From Clostridia bacterium (lineage in GTDB: Bacteria; Bacillota; Clostridia; UBA1381; UMGS1253), in the NCBI GenBank assembly GCA_017411585.1, contig JAFQPV010000007.1, positions 1-6,078 on the forward strand: DNA of 6,078 nucleotides, read 5' to 3'. Below the pieces are notes generated by a model, which saw only the letters and a list, made by a program, of their open reading frames with translations, made no database searches and had not been told where the DNA came from. Below, piece after piece: positions 1 through 5,557 of the stretch. A program made the position numbers and the translations under genes. Numbering within the stretch: the first letter of the stretch is position 1; every line of letters begins with the position of its first letter.

Positions 1-685
1 CGAAGTTAATCATCGCATAGAAGTTAATCGGCATACCGGTTACATCTTTTACCTGGGAGATTAAGCCTGCCATACCCTTTGCTGCATAAACGGAATTAAT
101 TTTTGCATAACCGCTGCCGCCGTATGGATTCGGCACGCGCGTATCACGCGGAACGGAAATCAGGCTGATTTCGTTATTCTTGCAGTTGAGCACAGCAAGC
201 ATTATGGTGTCTGTGTTGTAGCCGCCGCCATCCGTGCCGACCAGCAGAACGGATACCATATCATTCTTTACGGCATCCTGTGCCTTGCGGACATCGTCAT
301 CGATATCGCCGCCGATGAGCGGATTGCCGAGCATAAACAGGAATTTGCAGCTTCCGATTAATAATACAAGCAACAAAACAGCTGCAATCAAAAGCATAAT
401 CTTTTTCTTTTTTGTCAGATTTGAGAAAAAGGCAGATTCTTTGATGCGTTTGATAAGATTGCCGCTTTTGCGCTTTCTCGGTTTGCGCGCAGAGCTACTG
501 CGCGATGCGGCAGCACCGCTGCGCGTGCGCGTTGTGCGCGGCGCATCCTCTTTAGAATATTCTATGGCATTAAAACGCATGGTTGGTGCGCTTTGCGTAT
601 CGTTTTCATATTTGAATCCGGTTTCGTGTTTAAATCCGGTTTCATCCGATGAAAAAGAGTTTAAAATAACTTCTTTTTTCTTCAA
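1..685 (-). CDS. LytR-CpsA-Psr (LCP) family cell-wall glycopolymer ligase, partial (C-terminus outside window)
   Basis: LCP enzymes are membrane-anchored and transfer lipid-linked glycopolymers (teichoic acid, capsule, related polymers) to peptidoglycan on the outer face of the membrane. Translating the minus strand gives 228 residues before the window edge. Residues 1-95 are a hydrophilic, very basic cytoplasmic tail (Arg/Lys/Ser-rich at 50-95). Residues 96-119 form one membrane segment, followed by the extracellular LCP domain. The domain shows the LLVGTD motif (Asp152), the NTDT motif (Asp159), SVPRDTRV (Arg180, Asp181), then KINSVYA and GMPINFYAMINF, all typical of the family. The start is TTG at 685, because a GGAGG site lies 8 nt upstream; the first in-frame ATG is residue 36. 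The usual Arg two residues before the second Asp (RSDT/RTDT) is Asn157 here. The tail carries a small tandem repeat (TGFKHE/TGFKYE, residues 16-27). Which polymer it transfers cannot be told. The family call is firm. Confidence 0.93.
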   Translation of the reverse strand, partial: MKKKEVILNSFSSDETGFKHETGFKYENDTQSAPTMRFNAIEYSKEDAPRTTRTRSGAAASRSSSARKPRKRKSGNLIKRIKESAFFSNLTKKKKIMLLIAAVLLLVLLIGSCKFLFMLGNPLIGGDIDDDVRKAQDAVKNDMVSVLLVGTDGGGYNTDTIMLAVLNCKNNEISLISVPRDTRVPNPYGGSGYAKINSVYAAKGMAGLISQVKDVTGMPINFYAMINF

Positions 686-693
686 GACCAAGG

Positions 694-698
694 CCTCC
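694..698 (-). promoter_or_regulatory. Ribosome binding site that decides the TTG start of the LCP gene
   Basis: GGAGG on the minus strand, 8 nt before the TTG codon at 683-685. A second in-frame TTG two codons upstream would leave only 2 nt of spacing, so it is disfavoured. Confidence 0.8.
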
Positions 699-754
699 GT
701 TTCTTTTTATGTACATTATTGTGTGTTTGCATATGAACAAACTGCTGTGATGTT

Positions 755-783
755 ATTATAGCACCTTCGTTGTTTTTCGTCAA
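755..783 (-). promoter_or_regulatory. SigA-type promoter of the LCP gene
   Basis: On the minus strand, TTGACG (783-778) and a perfect TATAAT (760-755) are separated by exactly 17 bp. Transcription should start near 748, giving a leader of about 63 nt before the TTG start. The match to the vegetative consensus is 11 of 12 bases. Confidence 0.85.
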
Positions 784-842
784 CTGTAAAAAGTTTTTCT
801 GTTTTAGTTCGGAAAATGTTTCTATACTCTTTTAACGCCGAA

Positions 843-880
843 ATTTGGTGTTTGTTCCAAATAAATCCATGGAATTTATT
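843..880. promoter_or_regulatory. Two overlapping inverted repeats beside the rightward promoter (possible operator)
   Basis: ATTTGG (843-848) and CCAAAT (857-862) form a 6-bp inverted repeat with an 8-nt gap. Next to it, AATAAAT-CCATGG-AATTTATT (860-880) is an almost perfect palindrome centred on CCATGG with one extra base in the right arm. The second one runs into the -35 box at 879. The position would suit a repressor of the transporter gene, but AT-rich DNA gives such symmetry by chance and no known operator consensus was recognised. Confidence 0.3.
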
Positions 881-907
881 GATTTTTTCGGTTTTGTGTG
901 CTAGAAT
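879..907 (+). promoter_or_regulatory. SigA-type promoter of the ECF S-component gene
   Basis: TTGATT (879-884) and TAGAAT (902-907) are spaced by 17 bp. The predicted start near 914 leaves a leader of about 21 nt, enough for the ribosome site AGGAGGG (921-927) but too short for a riboswitch. Confidence 0.7.
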
Positions 908-934
908 ATAGGCATCCGATAGGAGGGATTTGAC

Positions 935-1534
935 ATGAAGAATACTAAACTGCAGTATTGGTTGCGGGTTACGCTTTTTGCGGCAATTCTGCTTTTGCTT
1001 GCATTAACGCCGCTCGGTTATATTCGAACACCGATTTTAAATATAACGATTTTAACTGTACCGATTGCGATTTGTGCAATTGCGCTTGGACCGACTGCCG
1101 GCGCGGTGCTGGGTTTTGTGTTTGGCTTGACCAGTGCCTGGAGTGCAATCAGCGGCGGTGGCGGTATGACCACGCTGTTGTTTAATTATAATGCAGTCGG
1201 CACATTGGTGCTTTGCATTGTGCCGCGCACACTGATGGGGTGGCTTTGCGGTCTGGTGTATAAAGGTGCACATCGCGCGTTTGGCGATCATATAGTCAGC
1301 ACGATTCTCGGTAGCATTTCTGCACCGCTTTTAAATACGGCGCTGTTTATGGGGACGCTGGTGCTGTTATTCAGTCAATCGCCGGTATTTGCGCAGATTG
1401 CAGGTGAAAAAACAGCTTGGCTGTTTGTTTGGGGCGTATTTTTGTCCAACGGTATTGCGGAAACAATTATCTGCGGTATCATCGGTACGGCAGTTTCGAA
1501 AACGCTGCTGCTGGTTTTAAAGTTAAGAGAATAG
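935..1534 (+). CDS. ECF transporter S component (substrate-binding membrane subunit), substrate unassigned
   Basis: S components of energy-coupling factor transporters bind one vitamin or related small molecule in the membrane and, in group II systems, share one EcfA-EcfA'-EcfT energising module encoded elsewhere. The 199-residue product is almost wholly hydrophobic. It has about six membrane segments (roughly 11-28, 34-52, 54-71, 86-108, 120-147 and 160-195), the size and topology of the family. Family-like stretches include LTPLGYI near 24-30, ALGPTAGAVLGFVFGLTS at 50-67, PRTLMGWLCGLVYK at 97-110 and NGIAETIICGIIGTA at 172-186. These resemble the PanT/FolT-like group (Pfam PF12822) most, but that is from memory and does not fix the ligand. 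The ATG has AGGAGGG 7 nt upstream. The gene has its own promoter and terminator and no EcfA/EcfT neighbour, so it is monocistronic and would rely on a remote shared module. No regulator or biosynthetic gene is adjacent to suggest a substrate. Confidence 0.85.
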   Translation: MKNTKLQYWLRVTLFAAILLLLALTPLGYIRTPILNITILTVPIAICAIALGPTAGAVLGFVFGLTSAWSAISGGGGMTTLLFNYNAVGTLVLCIVPRTLMGWLCGLVYKGAHRAFGDHIVSTILGSISAPLLNTALFMGTLVLLFSQSPVFAQIAGEKTAWLFVWGVFLSNGIAETIICGIIGTAVSKTLLLVLKLRE

Positions 1535-1537
1535 TAC

Positions 1538-1568
1538 AAAAGCGATGCGGTGGCATCGCTTTTTCTTT
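1538..1568 (+). terminator. Intrinsic terminator after the ECF S-component gene
   Basis: A perfect 11-bp stem, AAAAGCGATGC (1538-1548) with GCATCGCTTTT (1553-1563), and a GGTG loop, followed by a T-rich run to 1568. It begins 4 nt after the stop codon. The A-tract on the left arm could also allow some termination from the other strand. Confidence 0.93.
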
Positions 1569-1620
1569 ATTGGAACAAATCGCCAAAATCTTCGTCTAAA
1601 AAAGTAACAACCTTATATAA

Positions 1621-1626
1621 AGGAGG
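1621..1626 (+). promoter_or_regulatory. Ribosome binding site that fixes the serpin start at 1634
   Basis: AGGAGG lies 7 nt before the ATG at 1634. The open frame extends upstream to an ATG at 1550, but that codon sits inside the preceding terminator hairpin and has no ribosome site. The ATG at 1634 also gives a signal peptide directly at the N-terminus. No convincing promoter was found in 1566-1620; TTGGAA (1570) with TCTAAA (1595) has a 19-bp spacer and is only a weak candidate. Confidence 0.85.
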
Positions 1627-1633
1627 AAAAGTC

Positions 1634-3370
1634 ATGAAAAAAGGAATTGTACTGCTTTTGTGCGTGTGTATGCTGTTTGGAGGTATCGGCTGTGCACCGA
1701 CAACAGATGCGGCAGAAGACACGAGCGCAATCATTCTGCAAAAAATCGGCATTATGAAGGGGACGGAAAACGGACTGGAAACCGAACGTAATGTCACGCG
1801 CGCCGAGGCGCTTGCGCTGATTTACCGTATCTGTGGCATTGCAGCAGAGCAGCAGGCGGGCACAACTTTTGCCGATATTGATGGGCACTGGGCTTACGAG
1901 ACGATTGCGGATGCATATAAGAAGGGTTATGTTGCAGGCATCAGCGAAACTGAATTTGCGCCGGAGCGCACGGTGACGGGACGCGAGTTTGTAAAAATGC
2001 TTTTATCCGTGCTCGGTTATGACGGCATTACCATCGAAAATGCCTATGATAAGGGCATTGAGCTTTCACTTTTGCTGCACAAGGACACGAAGGAAGCCGT
2101 GCATAAAGATGCTGTGCTGACGCGCGGCATTGTGGCAACGATTTGCCACAGCGCACTGTTTGTCAAAACGCCGGAGGGGCAGCTTGTAAAGCAGATGCTT
2201 GTTGAAAAGGGCTTGTATACACAGGAAGATTTCGGCGCGCTGGGTTGCGGTACACCGGCAGCGGCAGCCGATTTTTCGGATAAGCTGTATGCGCAGATGC
2301 CGCAGGAGAAGAATTTTATGTTCTCGCCGCTTTCTATCAAGATGGCGTTTGCCCTTGCGGCAAACGGCGCCGAGGCTGAAACGAAGCAGGAGCTATTAAA
2401 TGCGCTTGATATTGCAGATTTGGATGCGTATAATACATACGCTACGACCTTGGTGGAAAAGTATAACGCCGCAGGCGTGATGGAGTTTAATCTCGCAAAT
2501 GCGCTGTGGGTGAACGAAAGCAAGACACCGGCAAAACTGCAGTCTGCCTACGCACAGAAAATGCGCGACTTCTATGCGGCAGAAATCAATACCGTAACGG
2601 ATGCCGATGCCGTAGCGAAAATCAACGGCTGGGTGAAGGAACAGACCAAGGGAAAAATCCCGGCGATTGTTCAAAATAGCGACTTTCTTGCCGCGCTTGT
2701 GAATGCTGTATATTTTAAGGCGGCGTGGAAAAATGAATTCCACGAGGCGGCAACAACCAAAGACACCTTCCACAATGCGGATGGCACAACAGCGGAAACC
2801 GATTTTATGCATCAGACGGATTATTTCAAATACGGCGAAGTCGGCAGCACGCGTATTCTGGAATTGCCGTATAAAAACTATGTAGAAAAAGCAGATGCTG
2901 CGGGCAATTACAGCGGGACGGAGCGTTTTGACGATTTGGATGTGAGCATGTATATCCTTATGGGTGAAACGCAGGTGCACAATCCGCAGGCGGTGTTGGA
3001 CGATGCAACGCTTGCGAGAGCGCGTGTGAAGCTTGCTATGCCGAAGTTTGAATCAAGCTTTGAGGTTGGTTTAAACGATATTATGCGCGCACTCGGCGCG
3101 GTTCGTGCGTTTGATGTAAATCGGGCGCAGATAAGCGGCATCTTGGAAAATCAGCCGCTTTACATTCAAAGCAGCTTACATAAATCCTATATTAAAGTGG
3201 ATGAAAAAGGCACGGAAGCTGCAGCCGTGACGGGGATTATGGTGGGCGCAACCTCTGCACCGCCGGCTGAACCGATTGAGTTTAAAGCAGACAAACCGTT
3301 TACCTACATCATTCGTGACAATACAAACGGGGAAATCCTGTTTATGGGCGCATTTGTACAGGCGAAATAG
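1634..3370 (+). CDS. Secreted SLH-domain serpin (surface-anchored protease inhibitor)
   Basis: The 578-residue product joins a cell-wall binding region to a complete serpin. Residues 1-20 are a signal peptide (MKK, hydrophobic core, Gly-Gly-Ile-Gly-Cys); Cys20 could be lipidated, but the lipobox is weak because Gly replaces the usual Leu at -3. Residues about 30-180 hold two to three SLH-like repeats: a VTRAE motif at 54-58, a fuller repeat from FADIDGHWAYETI (79-91) through about 129, and a degenerate third to about 180. The serpin fold spans about 210-578, the usual length. Landmarks are NFMFSPLSIKMAFALAANGA (227-246), LVNAVYFKAAW (355-365), ELPYK (410-414), AMPKFESSFEV (468-478), HKSYIKVDEKGTEAAAVT (516-533) and FTYIIRDNTNGEILFMG (556-572). 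The hinge EKGTEAAAVT has small residues at P12-P9, as in inhibitory serpins that trap serine or cysteine proteases by loop insertion. Alignment with bacterial serpins from memory puts Thr540-Ser541 at P1-P1'. A loop of about 20 residues after ELPYK looks like an insertion. The gene lies between two terminators and is probably transcribed alone. Target and physiological role are unknown. Confidence 0.93.
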   Translation: MKKGIVLLLCVCMLFGGIGCAPTTDAAEDTSAIILQKIGIMKGTENGLETERNVTRAEALALIYRICGIAAEQQAGTTFADIDGHWAYETIADAYKKGYVAGISETEFAPERTVTGREFVKMLLSVLGYDGITIENAYDKGIELSLLLHKDTKEAVHKDAVLTRGIVATICHSALFVKTPEGQLVKQMLVEKGLYTQEDFGALGCGTPAAAADFSDKLYAQMPQEKNFMFSPLSIKMAFALAANGAEAETKQELLNALDIADLDAYNTYATTLVEKYNAAGVMEFNLANALWVNESKTPAKLQSAYAQKMRDFYAAEINTVTDADAVAKINGWVKEQTKGKIPAIVQNSDFLAALVNAVYFKAAWKNEFHEAATTKDTFHNADGTTAETDFMHQTDYFKYGEVGSTRILELPYKNYVEKADAAGNYSGTERFDDLDVSMYILMGETQVHNPQAVLDDATLARARVKLAMPKFESSFEVGLNDIMRALGAVRAFDVNRAQISGILENQPLYIQSSLHKSYIKVDEKGTEAAAVTGIMVGATSAPPAEPIEFKADKPFTYIIRDNTNGEILFMGAFVQAK

Positions 3371-3380
3371 TATAATCGTT

Positions 3381-3420
3381 TGCGGACATCCGACCGGGGG
3401 TGTCCGCATTTTATTTTCTT
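3381..3420 (+). terminator. Intrinsic terminator after the serpin gene
   Basis: An 11-bp stem, TGCGGACATCC (3381-3391) with GGGTGTCCGCA (3398-3408), one T-G wobble and a 6-nt loop, followed by a T-rich tail (3409-3420). It starts 10 nt after the stop codon and separates the serpin from the SRP RNA unit. Confidence 0.93.
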
Positions 3421-3441
3421 TTATAAAAAAGAAAAAATCTG

Positions 3442-3470
3442 TTGCACAAAGTGAAAAAATAGGGTATAAT
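3442..3470 (+). promoter_or_regulatory. Strong promoter of the SRP RNA gene
   Basis: TTGCAC (3442-3447) and a perfect TATAAT (3465-3470) with a 17-bp spacer. The A-rich tract at 3424-3437, just upstream of the -35 box, looks like an UP element, which suits a stable, abundant RNA. The expected start is G3477, which coincides with the first paired base of the RNA's closing helix. Confidence 0.88.
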
Positions 3471-3476
3471 AATAAA

Positions 3477-3748
3477 GTCGTACTAGCCGGGGTGGTAGCG
3501 GTACCCTGAACTTGCAATCCGCTATAGCAAGGGCGAATGCTCTGCCGAGGGGCGGTTTTGTATGGCAGGCGTTTGTTATAGATGGCAATGAGGCTTTGGT
3601 CCCGTGCGACCGAGACCCGTGAACCTTGTCAGGCGGGGAACCGAGCAGCAATAAGCGGTGCGCTGGGTGTGATACGGGGGTGCCGGGGCTGAGTCATCGG
3701 CAGACTTACCGCATGGAAAACCGACTTCGAAGCAGAGCTGTGCGATTT
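3477..3748 (+). ncRNA. ffs: Signal recognition particle RNA, large (Bacillus-type, with Alu domain)
   Basis: This is the RNA scaffold of the signal recognition particle. It binds Ffh and helps deliver ribosomes making membrane and secreted proteins to FtsY. The 5' part (about 3485-3540) matches the Alu domain of Firmicute SRP RNAs, with GGGGTGGTAGCGGTACCC, then TGCAATCCGCTATAGCA and GAATGC. The S-domain tip is at 3621-3652: GAACCTTGTCAGG, a CGG stem (3634-3636), the GGAA tetraloop (3637-3640), CCG (3641-3643) and AGCAGCAATAAG. Helix 5 is supported by TCTGCCGA near 3541 pairing with TCGGCAGA near 3697. The ends close as GTCGTAC (3477-3483) with GTGCGAT (3740-3746), as in the B. subtilis RNA, whose ~271-nt length this nearly equals. 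Its place just before dnaX is the usual Firmicute order. Exact mature ends are inferred and may involve RNase III trimming. Confidence 0.95.
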
Positions 3749-3751
3749 TTC
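3710..3751 (+). terminator. Possible intrinsic terminator at the 3' end of the SRP RNA
   Basis: CGCATGG (3710-3716) can pair with CTGTGCG (3738-3744), including two G-T wobbles, followed by ATTTTTC. The same 3' bases also form the closing helix of the RNA, so the two folds compete. Because I see no separate dnaX promoter, partial read-through into dnaX is likely. Confidence 0.35.
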
Positions 3752-3769
3752 TATTTAAGCTGAAATTTT

Positions 3770-3776
3770 GGGAGGA
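3770..3776 (+). promoter_or_regulatory. Ribosome binding site that fixes the dnaX start at 3783
   Basis: GGGAGGA lies 6 nt before the ATG at 3783. An in-frame TTG at 3768 overlaps this site and would add five residues that are not part of the conserved MAYQALYRKWRP start. Confidence 0.88.
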
Positions 3777-3782
3777 ACTACA

Positions 3783-5534
3783 ATGGCATATCAGGCATTG
3801 TACAGAAAGTGGAGACCGCAAACCTTTGACGATGTTATCGGTCAGAATCATATTGTCTCTACACTGAAAAATGAAATACTGTCCGGTAAAACGGCGCACG
3901 CATACCTGTTTTGCGGTACGCGCGGTACCGGTAAGACCTCCTGCGCAAAAATCTTTGCAAGAGCGATTAACTGCGAAAACCCGCAGAATGCTAATCCGTG
4001 TAACGAATGTAGCATCTGCCGCGGCGTGTCCGAGGGCAGTGTGCTCGATATTGTGGAAATTGACGCGGCGTCCAACAACGGTGTAGACAACATTCGTGAA
4101 ATTCGCGATGAGGTGTCCTACAGTGCGGCGCAGGCAAAATATAAAATCTATATCATTGACGAGGTACATATGCTTTCGGCAGGTGCGTTTAACGCGCTTT
4201 TAAAAACGCTCGAAGAACCGCCGCCGTACGTTGTGTTTATCTTAGCGACCACTGAGGCGCACAAGCTGCCGCCGACGATTACCTCGCGCTGTCAGCGTTT
4301 TGATTTTAAGCGCATCAGCGTGCACGACATTACGATTCGTCTCCGTCAGATTGTGACAGCGGAGAATGTGGATGCAGACGTGGAAGCCCTTGAGCTGATT
4401 GCCCGCCTTGCAGACGGCGGTATGCGCGATGCGCTCAGCATGCTTGACCAGTGCATCAGTGCATCAGATGAAAAAATCACGCGCGAAAGCGTGGAGCGCG
4501 TTTTGGGCATTGCCTCCGATACGCTGCTTGACGATTGTGTTACGGCGTTTGCCAATAAAGACACCGCCGCGGCGCTTGAAATTTTGGCACAGACCGTTGC
4601 AAACGGTAAAGATTTGACAAATTTTGCAGACCGCATTATTCAGCGTCTGCGTGACATATTGGTTTACGGCATTTGTAAAGAGCCGGACAAGCTCTTCGAC
4701 TGCGGTGCAGATATTCTCGCCGTCATCGAAAAGCAGAAAAAGCTGTTTACCCCCGCATGGATTGCGTATTGCATTGATACGCTGACCGCGGCAGCCGGTG
4801 ATGCAAAGGTTGCAAAGAGCGTGCGCGTGGTGTACGAGCTTGCGTTCATTCGCATTTGTGATGCAAACTTTGATGCATCTACTGCAGGGCTTTTGGCGCG
4901 TATAGAAGCTTTGGAGGCGCAGCTTGCCGGCGGCGCACCTGTGCAGGCAGCACCGGTAGCAAGACCGCAGCCAACACCTGTGCCACAGCCGACACCGGCA
5001 CCAACCCCGGTTGTAGAAGAACCTGTTCCGATGCCGACCGAGGCACCGCCGACGGAGGCAGAGCTTCCGCCGTGGGAGCCGTCTGCTCCAATTCCGGAGC
5101 CGACACCGGCACCAGCACCGACACCTGTGCCGCAACCGGCACAGCCAACGCCGCCGAGCGTACCCAAAGCGACGGGGCAGAGCGCGTGGGGCGATATTTT
5201 AAATGTGCTCAAAAAGCTCAGTCCGCCACTCTACGGTGCATTATCCGGTAAAAAAGCAAAAATCTCGGGCGACAGCATCTATATGTTAAACGAGTTCTAT
5301 ATTAAAACCATCCTCGAAAGCCTTGCGGAGGATTTAAAAAAGGCAACCCTGCAGATTTGCGGTATGCCCCTGCGCGTCAAGTATGTTTCCGAATCGGAAT
5401 TTGACGCAGTTGTAGAAGAGGTTACAACCATGCAAGCCGCAGCCCCGGAAGCCCCTGCGCAAGCAGAAGAGGAAGAAGACCCGCTCGATGCACTCATGCA
5501 GTTCGGCGGCGACGATATTTCATTTGAAAACTAA
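3783..5534 (+). CDS. dnaX: DNA polymerase III clamp-loader subunit tau/gamma (DnaX)
   Basis: DnaX is the AAA+ ATPase of the clamp loader, which opens the sliding clamp and places it on primed DNA; the full-length tau form also tethers polymerases and helicase. The 583-residue product starts with the family signature MAYQALYRKWRPQTFDDVIG. It shows Walker A GTRGTGKTS (45-53), a zinc-binding set Cys64, Cys73, Cys76 and Cys79, Walker B IIDEVHML (Asp126-Glu127), sensor 1 near ATTEA (155-159), the SRC arginine finger (168-170) and sensor 2 GGMRDALS (212-219). Domain III (about 225-380) is followed by a Pro/Thr/Ala-rich linker (about 385-462), then a C-terminal domain (465-548) and an acidic tail ending FGGDDISFEN. 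Length and order fit Firmicute DnaX. It lies 34 nt after the SRP RNA end and 23 nt before ybaB, so co-transcription with ybaB is very likely. A heptamer A AAA AAG is in frame at codons 518-520. Confidence 0.97.
   Translation: MAYQALYRKWRPQTFDDVIGQNHIVSTLKNEILSGKTAHAYLFCGTRGTGKTSCAKIFARAINCENPQNANPCNECSICRGVSEGSVLDIVEIDAASNNGVDNIREIRDEVSYSAAQAKYKIYIIDEVHMLSAGAFNALLKTLEEPPPYVVFILATTEAHKLPPTITSRCQRFDFKRISVHDITIRLRQIVTAENVDADVEALELIARLADGGMRDALSMLDQCISASDEKITRESVERVLGIASDTLLDDCVTAFANKDTAAALEILAQTVANGKDLTNFADRIIQRLRDILVYGICKEPDKLFDCGADILAVIEKQKKLFTPAWIAYCIDTLTAAAGDAKVAKSVRVVYELAFIRICDANFDASTAGLLARIEALEAQLAGGAPVQAAPVARPQPTPVPQPTPAPTPVVEEPVPMPTEAPPTEAELPPWEPSAPIPEPTPAPAPTPVPQPAQPTPPSVPKATGQSAWGDILNVLKKLSPPLYGALSGKKAKISGDSIYMLNEFYIKTILESLAEDLKKATLQICGMPLRVKYVSESEFDAVVEEVTTMQAAAPEAPAQAEEEEDPLDALMQFGGDDISFEN
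4974..5131 (+). repeat. Short direct repeats inside the dnaX Pro-rich linker
   Basis: CCGACACCGGCACCA occurs at 4989-5003 and again at 5100-5114, and ACACCTGTGCC at 4974-4984 and 5121-5131. They encode the PTPAP/TPVPQP units of the flexible linker. Such in-frame repeats can expand or contract without breaking the gene, so linker length probably varies between strains. Confidence 0.8.
5336..5342 (+). other. Candidate -1 frameshift heptamer in dnaX (weak)
   Basis: A AAA AAG occurs in the correct phase, the same heptamer that E. coli dnaX uses to make gamma. GGAGG lies at 5327-5331, only 4 nt upstream rather than about 10. A -1 shift would add about 20 residues and stop at a TGA near 5402, removing the last ~63 residues. 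No strong downstream stem was found. Lys-Lys coded as AAA AAG is common, so this may be chance. Confidence 0.2.
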
Positions 5535-5557
5535 AACACAGATAGGAGATTATAACA

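Noticed and set aside
234..761. Plus-strand open frame of 175 codons
   Set aside because: It is antisense to the LCP gene and its promoter; its translation has no recognisable motif and no ribosome site.
908..934. Riboswitch in front of the ECF S-component gene
   Set aside because: The predicted leader is about 21 nt, and no conserved vitamin-riboswitch core is seen in the intergenic region.
1550..1633. Upstream extension of the serpin frame to an ATG at 1550
   Set aside because: The ATG lies inside the preceding terminator hairpin and lacks a ribosome site; the start at 1634 has AGGAGG and begins with a proper signal peptide.
2396..2980. Minus-strand open frame of 194 codons
   Set aside because: It lies wholly antisense to the serpin domain, whose conserved motifs explain the codon structure.
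3381..3476. Attachment site or insertion scar between the serpin and the SRP RNA
   Set aside because: The inverted repeat is fully explained as a terminator, and the remaining AT-rich bases as promoter and UP element; no target duplication was seen.
3576..4169. Minus-strand open frame of 197 codons
   Set aside because: It overlaps the SRP RNA and the conserved AAA+ core of dnaX; there is no ribosome site and no recognisable motif.
4464..5212. Minus-strand open frames, one Gly/Val-rich and one Arg/Cys-rich
   Set aside because: They are the reverse complement of the dnaX Pro-rich linker; their composition comes from the GC-rich CCG/CCA repeats.
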